Of a stretch of DNA of 64,000 nt, positions 43,570-51,559 are shown in pieces; the first letter of the stretch is position 1, and each line of letters begins with the position of its first letter. The stretch is from Diplocloster modestus (lineage in GTDB: Bacteria; Bacillota; Clostridia; Lachnospirales; Lachnospiraceae). The position numbers were made by a program, and so were the translations under genes. The notes under the pieces were generated by a model. It was given only the letters and a program-made list of their open reading frames with translations. It was not told the DNA's origin and made no database searches. Where the stretch lies: positions 583,726 through 647,725 of the forward strand of contig NZ_JAHQCX010000001.1 in NCBI RefSeq assembly GCF_019042245.1. Reading direction: 5' to 3'.

Positions 43570-44613
43570 ATGAAAGCATTTATTATGGACGAAGAACGTA
43601 AGCTCAAGATCAGCGATATGCCGGATCCGGTGCAAAAAGAAGATAATTTGATCGTTCAGATCAAAGCGGCGTCTATCTGCGGCACGGATATGAGAACGTT
43701 TTTAAAGGGCAGCAGTAAGATTGCAGTTCCGCGTATTCTGGGCCATGAGTGTGCCGGAGACATTATCTATGCCAGCCCCTACGCGAAAGAATTCGGCTGG
43801 AAGGAAGGGGACCGTGTCACGGTGGCACCTGCGATCGGCTGCGGGGAGTGTTATCCGTGTAAATCCGGACATACCAATATGTGTGATCATCTGGAAACCA
43901 TCGGCTTCCAGTATGAAGGGGTTTTCGCTCCGTACCTGGAGGTTCCGGCCAAAGCGATTCGGATGGGAAATGTTTTAAAATTACCTGATACCATCGAATA
44001 TGACGACGCTACCCTGATCGAACCGGCGGCCTGTGCGTTAAATGGCCAGAGCTATATGCATGTACAGCCGGGTGATGATGTGGTAGTCTACGGAAGCGGT
44101 ATGATCGGCTGTCTGCACGCAGAGCTGGCTCTGCGAAAAGGCGCACGCAATGTTATCGTAGTGGAGCCGGTGGAAAAACGCGGTAAGATCGCCATGGAAA
44201 AAGTACCGGGCGTGAAATGGATCAATCCGTTCACCCAGAATACCAAAGAAGAGGTTATGAAGCTGACGGACAACAAAGGAGCGGACGTGGTGATCACCGC
44301 CACCTCGGTGCCTTCTGTTCAGACGGAGGCCCAGGAGATCGCAGCTAAGATGGGAAGAATCTCCCTGTTCGGCGGTCTTCCGGGTGAGAGCAAGGGATTT
44401 ATCGATTCTAATCTGATTCATTATAAGGAGCTTCAGATATGCGGAGTTCACGCGACGACACCCGGGTTTATGCAGCAGATCATGGATATGATGGAGGCTC
44501 ATGAGCTGGACGCGAAAAAATATATCGAGAAAATTGTCACTCTGGATGATATCGAACAGGGCTTTACATCCATCCGGGATGAGAATATTATGAAAGTAGT
44601 GATCCATCCGTAA
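43570..44613 (+). CDS. Zinc-dependent medium-chain alcohol/sorbitol dehydrogenase
   Basis: A 347-residue MDR dehydrogenase: catalytic zinc motif ICGTDMRTF and GHECAGDI, structural Cys cluster CGECYPCKSGHTNMC, and the NAD loop VYGSGMIGCLHAELAL. It is a distant paralogue of the first gene of the operon. Likely oxidises a sugar alcohol or the C-OH of an aldonic/deoxy sugar; substrate unknown. Confidence 0.9.
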   Translation: MKAFIMDEERKLKISDMPDPVQKEDNLIVQIKAASICGTDMRTFLKGSSKIAVPRILGHECAGDIIYASPYAKEFGWKEGDRVTVAPAIGCGECYPCKSGHTNMCDHLETIGFQYEGVFAPYLEVPAKAIRMGNVLKLPDTIEYDDATLIEPAACALNGQSYMHVQPGDDVVVYGSGMIGCLHAELALRKGARNVIVVEPVEKRGKIAMEKVPGVKWINPFTQNTKEEVMKLTDNKGADVVITATSVPSVQTEAQEIAAKMGRISLFGGLPGESKGFIDSNLIHYKELQICGVHATTPGFMQQIMDMMEAHELDAKKYIEKIVTLDDIEQGFTSIRDENIMKVVIHP

Positions 44614-44665
44614 CAGCAATACACAGAATCCGTAAGAAAATACATAGATAAGGGAAGGGATTTTT

Positions 44666-46159
44666 ATGGATAATTATATTATTGTGGATCTTGGAGCCAG
44701 TAACGGCAGAGTTATCGTAGCAAATTATGGGGATGAGAAGTTTGATTTTGACATTGTCTATCGATTTGACAATGTTCCGGTGTTTGCCAATGAGGGAGAG
44801 TATTTCTGGGATATCTTACGAATCCTCTCCGATGTCAAGACAGGAATTCAGAAAGCACTGAAAAAGTATCCGGATGCACATTCCGTAGCCATCGATTCCT
44901 TTGGCTGTGATTTCGGTTTTATCGATGAGGAAGGCCGCCTTATGGGGAATCCTCTGCACTATCGGGATGAAAGCCAGCACCGGCTGTCCGCTCAGATGCA
45001 CTCGATTCTGTCCGAGGAAGATTTGTTTGAACTGTCGCAGGGCCCCTGCAACCGGATTATGGGAATCTATAAGCTGTACTCCTTGAAAGAGAAAAACGCT
45101 TCCGAATACAGGTATGGCGCGCATCTGCTGATGATACCGGATCTTCTGAATTATTTTCTGACCGGCAAGGTGACCAATGAATTCACCAATGCCACCATGA
45201 CCCTGATGGTTGACCAGAAGAACCGCTGCTGGGAGACAAAGATATGTGAAAAACTGGGACTTCGGTCCGACATCTTCACTAAACTATCCGAACCCGGAAC
45301 GCTGCTCGGGCCGATCAAACCTTCGGTCTGTGAGGAACTGGGCATTAACCCGATCAATGTGGTTATACCGGCGACCCACGATACCGCGTCCGCCGTGTCT
45401 GGAATTCCGGTAGTAGAAAATGATAAGACCTGGGGATTCGTAAGCCTGGGCACCTGGGCCCTGGCCGGTTTGGAGCTGGACGGTCCTATGACGGACCCGG
45501 CAGTGGTTCCGCTGGAATTCGGAAATGAAGGCGGTGTGGCCGGCAAGAGTATGCTGCTAAAGAATATCAACGGCCTGTGGGTAATCCAGCAGTGCAGGAA
45601 AAAATGGAACCACGATGCCGGAAGAGAGATTTCCTGGGATGATATCGTAAAAGAAGCCCAGGCGGCCGATGATCTGAACTGTGTGTTTGATGTGGATGAA
45701 GGGCCCTTTGGCGAATTCCAGCCGGATATGCCCGGAATGATCCGGAAATACTGCCGGGAAACTTATCAGGATGTTCCGCAGACACTGGGTGAAGTGGCCC
45801 GCTGCGCCTATAAAAGCCTGGCGCTGACCATCCGGAAGAATTTTGAAGCTGTGACCAGCGTGACCGGCGATAAGCTGGAGCTTCTCCAGCTGGTGGGCGG
45901 CGGTACCCAGAATCATATGCTGTGCCAGTGGATCGCAGATGCCATGGGTATTCCTGCCGTCTGCGGGCCTACAGAGACTACGGCTGTCGGAAACCTGATC
46001 TTCCAGCTGATCGCGGATCAGAAGATTAAGAATGTGGAAGAAGGGCGCGCGCTGTGCGCAAACTCCAGCGAGCTGTATCACTGTGCCCCCGCGGATAGGG
46101 AATATTGGGAAAATCAGTATAAATGCTATATTAAAATACTGGATAGAAGAAAATTGTGA
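44666..46159 (+). CDS. Rhamnulokinase-like FGGY kinase
   Basis: A 497-residue FGGY kinase of the RhaB branch: IIVDLGASNGRVIVAN, IDSFGCDFGFIDEEG, HYRDESQ, HDTASAVSGIPV, and the ATP loop LQLVGGGTQNHMLCQW. RhaB enzymes phosphorylate L-rhamnulose or L-fuculose at O-1. The neighbouring DeoC-like aldolase could split the product. No rhamnose isomerase or RhaD aldolase accompanies it, so the natural substrate may be made by the two dehydrogenases. RBS AAGGGAAGGG. Confidence 0.9.
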   Translation: MDNYIIVDLGASNGRVIVANYGDEKFDFDIVYRFDNVPVFANEGEYFWDILRILSDVKTGIQKALKKYPDAHSVAIDSFGCDFGFIDEEGRLMGNPLHYRDESQHRLSAQMHSILSEEDLFELSQGPCNRIMGIYKLYSLKEKNASEYRYGAHLLMIPDLLNYFLTGKVTNEFTNATMTLMVDQKNRCWETKICEKLGLRSDIFTKLSEPGTLLGPIKPSVCEELGINPINVVIPATHDTASAVSGIPVVENDKTWGFVSLGTWALAGLELDGPMTDPAVVPLEFGNEGGVAGKSMLLKNINGLWVIQQCRKKWNHDAGREISWDDIVKEAQAADDLNCVFDVDEGPFGEFQPDMPGMIRKYCRETYQDVPQTLGEVARCAYKSLALTIRKNFEAVTSVTGDKLELLQLVGGGTQNHMLCQWIADAMGIPAVCGPTETTAVGNLIFQLIADQKIKNVEEGRALCANSSELYHCAPADREYWENQYKCYIKILDRRKL

Positions 46160-46169
46160 TACAATACCA

Positions 46170-46283
46170 GGAGGAAATGGTACCACCATACCTGAAATAG
46201 AGCCGCAGTAAATGCGGCACTGGAGGAAATGGTATCACCATACCTGAAATAGAGCCGCAGTAAATGCGGCACTGGAGGAAATT
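46170..46283 (+). repeat. Tandem 52-bp duplication carrying hairpin and Shine-Dalgarno sequence
   Basis: Unit 46170-46221 is repeated at 46222-46273 with one change (GGTACC to GGTATC). Each unit starts with GGAGGAAAT and contains GCCGC-AGTAAAT-GCGGC. A third GGAGGAAAT at 46274 is the actual RBS of the next gene, so hairpin-plus-SD occurs twice and the SD three times. Confidence 0.92.
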
Positions 46284-47579
46284 ATGGATAAGATTGAGAA
46301 CCTGATAGAAAACCTGAACCACGCACAACGGGAAGTACGGCTCCAGGCGGTCCGGGATTTAAAGCAGGCTGTAGATAACGGGGAAATCCCGAGTGTGCCA
46401 AGACAGGATGAATGTAATAACCATGTGCATTCCCAATATTCTTTTTCTCCGTACAGCCCTTCCAAAATTGCATGGAAAGCGTACACGGTAGGTTTGGCCA
46501 CCTGCGGGATCGTAGACCATGAATCTGTAGCGGGCTGTCTGGAATTCAAAGAGGCCTGTGGAATTTTAGGCGTGATACCTACGGTTGGTTTTGAAGTGCG
46601 GTTAAACTGGGATAATACTCCGCTGAAGGGAAAGAAGTTCAATAATCCGGATCAATTATCCGTGGGCTATTTCCCGGTTCATGGAGTTCCCATCCGTTCG
46701 CTTGGGCAGATCGAGGAATTCCTGGTCCCGATCCGGGAGGCCCGTGAGATCAGAAACCGGGCGATGGTGAAAAAAGTTGACGCAATCTTAAGTAATTACG
46801 GCATGAATCTGGATTTTGACGCCCATGTGGTTCCGGTATCCCGCTGGAAGGAAAAGGGCACGATCACCGAAAGGCATCTTTTGTTTGCCACCGGCCAGCG
46901 GATGATTGAGAAATATGGCAGGGGACAGGCTCTTGTGGATTTCCTGGAGAAGAAACTGGAGATCCCGTTGTCCGGGAAGGTGAAGGAGTATCTGTTGGAT
47001 ACAGCCAGCCCGATTTATGATTATGACCTGACGAATCTGTTAAAAGGATTTTTCTCTGAAAATATGTATGTGCCGGCCAATGCGCAGGAGACGCCGGAGG
47101 TGGAAAAGACGATCCCGTTCCTGAATTCGCTGGGATGTATACCGACCTATACGTACCTGGGCGATGTCCGGGGAGAATCCGTTACCGGAGATAAGAAAAC
47201 TCAGAAATTCGAGGATGATATCCTGGATGATTTGTTCAAATACGTATCCGAGTACGGAATGCAGGGATTCAGCTATGCGCCCAGCCGGAACAGCGAGGAT
47301 CAGGTAAAGCGGGTCCGTGATCTGTGTGCCCGCTATAATATGCTGGAAGTCTGCGGGGAGGATATCAATCAGCCGCGCCAGCCGTTCATCAACACCACGC
47401 TGACCACAGAAGAAAAGAAATATTTCGACGATGTGGCCTGGGCGGTCATCGGACATGAAAAGATGGCTGACAAAGCGCTGGAAAGGGGCATACTTTCCGA
47501 AGAAACCAAACGCAAGTATCCATCCGTTCAGGAGAGAATCCGGGTATTCAGGGAATATGTCACAAATAGTCAGTGCTAA
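46284..47579 (+). CDS. PHP-domain metal-dependent phosphoesterase
   Basis: A 431-residue protein. After a ~45-residue helical N-terminus, the PHP metal motifs are NNHVHSQYSF, GIVDHESVAG and GFEVRLN, with SYAPSRN and EDINQPRQP further on. PHP proteins hydrolyse phosphoester bonds with two or three metals. Here it probably dephosphorylates or otherwise processes an intermediate of this operon, but family members in sugar operons are mostly uncharacterised. Preceded by the duplicated leader. Confidence 0.85.
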   Translation: MDKIENLIENLNHAQREVRLQAVRDLKQAVDNGEIPSVPRQDECNNHVHSQYSFSPYSPSKIAWKAYTVGLATCGIVDHESVAGCLEFKEACGILGVIPTVGFEVRLNWDNTPLKGKKFNNPDQLSVGYFPVHGVPIRSLGQIEEFLVPIREAREIRNRAMVKKVDAILSNYGMNLDFDAHVVPVSRWKEKGTITERHLLFATGQRMIEKYGRGQALVDFLEKKLEIPLSGKVKEYLLDTASPIYDYDLTNLLKGFFSENMYVPANAQETPEVEKTIPFLNSLGCIPTYTYLGDVRGESVTGDKKTQKFEDDILDDLFKYVSEYGMQGFSYAPSRNSEDQVKRVRDLCARYNMLEVCGEDINQPRQPFINTTLTTEEKKYFDDVAWAVIGHEKMADKALERGILSEETKRKYPSVQERIRVFREYVTNSQC

Positions 47580-47632
47580 ACATAAATAAAAATTCAGAGT
47601 ATTAAAATGGGATGCGCAACGGGGGTTATTAC

Positions 47633-48577
47633 ATGGATACAAATAATTCGGTACAGCTTTACCGGGTATTGAAAAAATATTTTCTACTTCGGATGAATCA
47701 AAAAGAGATCGCCCAAAGCGAAAATCTCTCCAATGCCACCATATCACGTATGATCAACAAAGCGGTCGATATGGGATATGTCAGCTATACCCTGAATCTT
47801 CCGGTTATCACCCAGTTCGACCTGGAACAGGAGATCAAGGAAAAATATCATCTGGATTATGTTTCGGTTGCTCATGTGGATATCGATGAACCGAATATCA
47901 TTGCCCGGGATGTCTCGTTAGCGGTAGCGGATTATCTAAACCAGATCGTCAGGGACGGGGATATCATCGGACTTTCCTGGGGCAACACGCTGGCAAGAGT
48001 AGCCGAAAACCTTCGGCCCAAGAATGTGTCCGATGTAACTATAGTGGGATTGAACGGCGGTGTGTCCAGAAACGCTACCAGCACAGGCGCGGAAAATATC
48101 CTGGCCAAGTTTGCCAAAAACTACCGCGCAGTCGGATACAGCCTGCCCGTACCGTCCTTTGTAGACAATTCCGAAATTGCGAAGGCGTTAAACAGTGATT
48201 CGAAGATCCGGGAAATATTTGAACTGATTCACAAAGCGAATATCCTGCTTTTCAGTGTAGGAAAGATCCGGGAAGATTCCGTCCTGATCCAGTCAGGGTA
48301 TTTTACGGAGCAGGACTACAAGACCCTAAAAGAAGAAGGATATGTGGGAGATATCTGTTCCCGCTATTTCAGGCAGGATGGTACCCATCTGGATAACGAA
48401 CTTTACAACAGGGTCATCGGAATCAGCCTGGAAGAAGTAAAACAGAAAGATAAGAGAATCTGCGTGGTCATGGACGAGGATAAAATAAAGGGCCTCAAAG
48501 GAGCATTAGCCGGAGGATACATCAACTGCCTGTTCCTGGATGAAAAATCAGCCCGCAAATTAGTGGAAGAAATGTAG
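47633..48577 (+). CDS. SorC-family sugar-responsive regulator
   Basis: A 314-residue regulator: N-terminal helix-turn-helix (RMNQKEIAQSENLSNATISR) and a SorC/CggR-type sugar-phosphate-binding domain (DGDIIGLSWGNTLARVAENL, VGLNGGVSRNA). ATG at 47633 has GGGGG seven bases upstream; ATG at 47612 has no RBS. Last gene of the operon; probably binds the 41532-41556 palindrome. Confidence 0.9.
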   Translation: MDTNNSVQLYRVLKKYFLLRMNQKEIAQSENLSNATISRMINKAVDMGYVSYTLNLPVITQFDLEQEIKEKYHLDYVSVAHVDIDEPNIIARDVSLAVADYLNQIVRDGDIIGLSWGNTLARVAENLRPKNVSDVTIVGLNGGVSRNATSTGAENILAKFAKNYRAVGYSLPVPSFVDNSEIAKALNSDSKIREIFELIHKANILLFSVGKIREDSVLIQSGYFTEQDYKTLKEEGYVGDICSRYFRQDGTHLDNELYNRVIGISLEEVKQKDKRICVVMDEDKIKGLKGALAGGYINCLFLDEKSARKLVEEM

Positions 48578-48616
48578 AGAGGGGACTGGCACATTCCGTT
48601 CAGCATGATAGGATAC

Positions 48617-48659
48617 CTCCTAAGTAGACAAGGTAAATAACCAAAATCTACTTAGGGGG
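48617..48659. repeat. Inverted repeat before the IS relic
   Basis: CCTCCTAAGTAGA (48617-48629) and TCTACTTAGGGGG (48646-48658) are inverted with one mismatch around an A-rich centre. It may be an IS end or a terminator for the regulator gene. Confidence 0.6.
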
Positions 48660-48667
48660 TAATTTTT

Positions 48668-48730
48668 ATGCCAAAATCAAAACATTCTCCTTAATTCCGA
48701 GCTAAAGTTTCACAAGAATATCTAGATGGG
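48668..48730 (+). pseudogene. Relic of an IS transposase OrfA (IS3-type N-terminus)
   Basis: ATG at 48668 begins MPKSKHSP, then a TAA codon (48692-48694) stands where GAA would be expected. The same frame continues FRAKVSQEYLDG, the usual start of an IS3-group OrfA helix-turn-helix. After that the match is lost. A nonsense change plus truncation makes it a remnant; it marks the left border of the 48.9-61.7 kb island. Confidence 0.6.
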
Positions 48731-48926
48731 CAGGATACACACTGCACATGTACAAAAAATGAAAGAATACAGCCGAAATGTGAATAGAGATTTCCTTCCG
48801 GAGCGAGTATGCTGAAAATACAGGACAATAAAATAACGCTGGCTTCAGAAAAATATAAGGCGAAGGATTACCGCACTGCGGGTTCAATGAACGGTCGTCG
48901 CCATTCGTGGAAAGGGGTTTACAGCT

Positions 48927-50216
48927 ATGAGAAAACTAAAAATCGCAGTCATCGGCGCCGGGAGTACGTACTCTCCGGAGATGATACAAGGATTTATCGA
49001 CCGAAAAGAGGTTTTGGACGTCGATTCCTTTTACATGATGGATATTGACAGAGAAAAGAATGAAATTGTGGCCGGACTTACCAAACGAATGCTGGAAGCG
49101 AACGATATGCACCCAAAATTTGTTTTGACCGAGGATCTCGGTGAAGCGGTCTCCAACGCGGATTATGTTTTGGGACAAATCCGTGTTGGAAAACTGGAGG
49201 CCAGAATCCTGGACGAAAAAATCCCCTTGAAATATGGGCTGCTCGGGCAGGAGACAACCGGCGCGGGGGGATTTATGAATGCCCTGCGGACGCTTCCCGT
49301 CATTCTTAATATTGCGGACACCATGGAAAAATTGGCGCCGTCCGCTTGGTTTATTAATTTCTCAAACCCATCCGGTATCATGGCGGACGCGGTGCTGAAC
49401 CTTACTAAAATTAAGATGATCGGGTTGTGCAATGTGCCCACTGGGATTTTGCGGGATGCGATGCCGCGTGTGCCAAAGGGTACAAAAACAGTGGATTACG
49501 ATTATGTCGGCCTGAACCACCTGGCTTGGCTGACGGGCCTTTACGCGGATGGCAGGGAGATTTTGCAGGAGCAGCTGGGGAACGAAACCGAGATCAGCGG
49601 GATGAAAAACACGCCGGTAATTCCGTATCCGCCGAAGATGCTCCAGCAGATTGGGGGCATCCCGGCGAATTATCCTTCTTATTATTATTTCCGGGACGAA
49701 CATATTCAAAAATGCAGAGATGCAAAGCTTTGCCGCGGTGAAGAATGCGAGCAGATTGAAGCTCAGCTTTTAAAAATGTATAAGGACGTCTCTCTGTGCG
49801 GAAAACCAGACCTTTTAAACCAACGCGGAGGAGCGTACTATTCAGAAGCGGCGGTCTCTTTGATAGAAGCGCTGGAAAACGATAAACAGGAATATCATGT
49901 GGTGAATGTGCTGAACCAGGGCGCTTTTCCTTTCATGGCTCCCGACGACGCCGTGGAAGTAAAATGCGTTGTCGGGAGAGACGGCGCGAAGCCGGTTCCT
50001 CTTGGACATTTTGATAATTGGCATATGATCGGATTAATGCAGGCGGTAAAAGCCTATGAAAAGCTTACGATCCGCGCCGCCGTTACCGGCAGCTACACCG
50101 ATGCGCTGCAGGCGCTTCTGGTTCACCCGTTAATCGGGGATTACAGAAAGGCGAAGGGTGTGCTGGATGAAATGCTTGAGGCAAACCGGGCTTTTCTGCC
50201 TCGATTCTTCTCCTGA
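48927..50216 (+). CDS. GH4 NAD-dependent 6-phospho-beta-glucosidase-type hydrolase
   Basis: A 429-residue GH4 enzyme that uses NAD and a divalent metal in a redox-elimination mechanism. N-terminal Rossmann motif IAVIGAGSTYSPEM, then GAGGFMNALR, NFSNPSGI, the diagnostic metal motif CNVP and GLNHLAWL. CNVP is the GH4 signature of 6-phospho-beta-glucosidases, so the substrate should carry a 6-phosphate. No PTS is nearby, whereas a saccharide kinase follows immediately. Confidence 0.9.
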   Translation: MRKLKIAVIGAGSTYSPEMIQGFIDRKEVLDVDSFYMMDIDREKNEIVAGLTKRMLEANDMHPKFVLTEDLGEAVSNADYVLGQIRVGKLEARILDEKIPLKYGLLGQETTGAGGFMNALRTLPVILNIADTMEKLAPSAWFINFSNPSGIMADAVLNLTKIKMIGLCNVPTGILRDAMPRVPKGTKTVDYDYVGLNHLAWLTGLYADGREILQEQLGNETEISGMKNTPVIPYPPKMLQQIGGIPANYPSYYYFRDEHIQKCRDAKLCRGEECEQIEAQLLKMYKDVSLCGKPDLLNQRGGAYYSEAAVSLIEALENDKQEYHVVNVLNQGAFPFMAPDDAVEVKCVVGRDGAKPVPLGHFDNWHMIGLMQAVKAYEKLTIRAAVTGSYTDALQALLVHPLIGDYRKAKGVLDEMLEANRAFLPRFFS

Positions 50217-50226
50217 GGCAATGAGT

Positions 50227-51213
50227 ATGGATTACTTTCTGGGAGTGGACGGCGGCGGTACAAAAAGTGATCTGGCGCTGTTCGACAAATTTGGAAAACT
50301 GGCGGCGCGCAAGCGCATAGGCTGTACCAACCATGAACATCTTTTGGGCGGCTATGCGGAATTAGGCCGCATGCTGAAGCAGGCAGCGGAAGCCCTTACG
50401 AAGGATGCGATGGTTTCCATCAATCAAATCCGCGCCGGGGTATTCGGCCTGGCGGGAGTCGATACGCCCAGGCAGCAGCGGGAAATAACTTCTATCATCC
50501 AGACCGGTATTTTAAAAAATGCCTATGTTTACAACGACGCTTATCTGGCGATTAAAGCCGGATGCCCAAATGGGTTCGGCGCGGCGGCGGTCAATGGCAC
50601 CGGCTGCACCGTGGCCGGAATCGACCGCAGAGGAGAGCAGATGCAGATAGGCGGACTGGGCGACGCATCCGGCGACTGCGGCGGCGGTGATTATCTGGCC
50701 GGCCAGATGCTCGCTTCTGTCTATGCTTCTTTATATAAAAACGCGCCTAAAACCGTAATGACCGACCTTCTGCGAAGAACCGTTGGGGCCGCGGCGGAGC
50801 AAAGTGTTTTTAACGAAGTAATGGATCTTATGCAATCCGGGGATCTTCTCCGGAGTGATCTGAATAAGATCGTATTCCAGGCTGCAAACCAGGAGGATTC
50901 CCAAGCCAGGGAAATTCTTGTTAAAATGGGTGTGGAAAATGGGCGCTCTCTCAATTCCCTCATCGATGTACTGGATTTTGGGAGTGCTTTTGACGTCGTT
51001 TTCGGTGGTTCGATTTATGTGAAAGGGGAAAATCCGACCGCAATTGAAATGATTAAAAAAACAGTGACGGAAGCCCACCCCGACAGAAGCATCCGCTTCC
51101 ATTCCCTCGGATATCCTCTGGTGGCCGGGGCCGCGATATGGGCCGCGGAAATTTTTCTGCCTCCGGAGCTTTACGCGCCTTTTTACAGGCAAGCGCTGCA
51201 TAGCATCACATAA
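50227..51213 (+). CDS. BadF/BadG/BcrA-type saccharide kinase (N-acetylglucosamine-kinase-like)
   Basis: A 328-residue ASKHA-fold kinase: phosphate-1 loop YFLGVDGGGTKSDLALFD, VNGTGCTVAGID, GGLGDASGDCGGGDYLAG, and the adenosine region DVVFGGSIYVKG. Family members phosphorylate GlcNAc, glucosamine and related sugars. GAGG overlaps the GH4 stop and is eight bases before the ATG at 50227, so the genes are coupled; the longer frame from 50158 lies within GH4. A cytoplasmic kinase could make the 6-phosphosugar that GH4 cleaves. Confidence 0.87.
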   Translation: MDYFLGVDGGGTKSDLALFDKFGKLAARKRIGCTNHEHLLGGYAELGRMLKQAAEALTKDAMVSINQIRAGVFGLAGVDTPRQQREITSIIQTGILKNAYVYNDAYLAIKAGCPNGFGAAAVNGTGCTVAGIDRRGEQMQIGGLGDASGDCGGGDYLAGQMLASVYASLYKNAPKTVMTDLLRRTVGAAAEQSVFNEVMDLMQSGDLLRSDLNKIVFQAANQEDSQAREILVKMGVENGRSLNSLIDVLDFGSAFDVVFGGSIYVKGENPTAIEMIKKTVTEAHPDRSIRFHSLGYPLVAGAAIWAAEIFLPPELYAPFYRQALHSIT

Positions 51214-51247
51214 GAAAGAAGAGCATCTGAGAGCATCCTTTGCGGAG

Positions 51248-51276
51248 TTGTTTCTTTGGCGCATATGTGCTATTAT
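51248..51276 (+). promoter_or_regulatory. Candidate promoter of a structured intergenic RNA
   Basis: TTGTTT (51248-51253), 17-nt spacer, TATTAT (51271-51276). Confidence 0.45.
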
Positions 51277-51282
51277 GATTTA

Positions 51283-51455
51283 ACGAAATAAGTGAGAATT
51301 CTCCCATCTCTGCAGGTGGCGAGATGAATCACCCAAAACAAGATTAACGGCAGTGGTGGGCGGAGAGAAATCGGTATCCCCCACTGACATGAGGTCAAGA
51401 CACGCAGCAATAAAAGTCGTATTCTGTGAAATTACCGAGCGTGGATTGAAACAAC
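51283..51455 (+). ncRNA. Candidate structured RNA ending in a type I-C repeat-like sequence
   Basis: Non-coding segment with a CATCTC/GAGATG hairpin (51305-51326) and a CAGTGGTGGG/CCCCCACTG hairpin (51351-51386). Its end starts GTCG at 51416 and finishes GAGCGTGGATTGAAAC at 51437-51452, the 3' handle typical of type I-C CRISPR repeats. No second unit or cas gene exists. It may be a decayed transposon-end (TnpB-associated) RNA, an orphan repeat, or a leader of the kinase gene. Confidence 0.35.
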
Positions 51456-51487
51456 AAAATCAATTGTATTCTCTATATTATAAAAGT

Positions 51488-51527
51488 ACCGCAAAAGAAA
51501 TGGAATTCTGTTTCTTTCGCGGTTTTT
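51488..51527 (+). terminator. Terminator upstream of the second YesM gene
   Basis: ACCGCAAAAGAAA (51488-51500) pairs with TTTCTTTCGCGGT (51511-51523), then TTTTT. Confidence 0.85.
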
Positions 51528-51559
51528 ACTAAGTAATTTACCGCATATGAGGGAATGAA

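Noticed and set aside
45557..46189. 210-residue open frame opposite the rhamnulokinase-like gene
   Set aside because: Antisense to FGGY kinase motifs; no RBS.
48809..49048. Small open frame before the GH4 gene
   Set aside because: Overlaps the GH4 start in another frame and shows no family pattern or RBS.
51416..51452. CRISPR array
   Set aside because: Only one repeat-like unit, no spacer-repeat periodicity, no cas genes in the window; kept only as a finding about a structured RNA.
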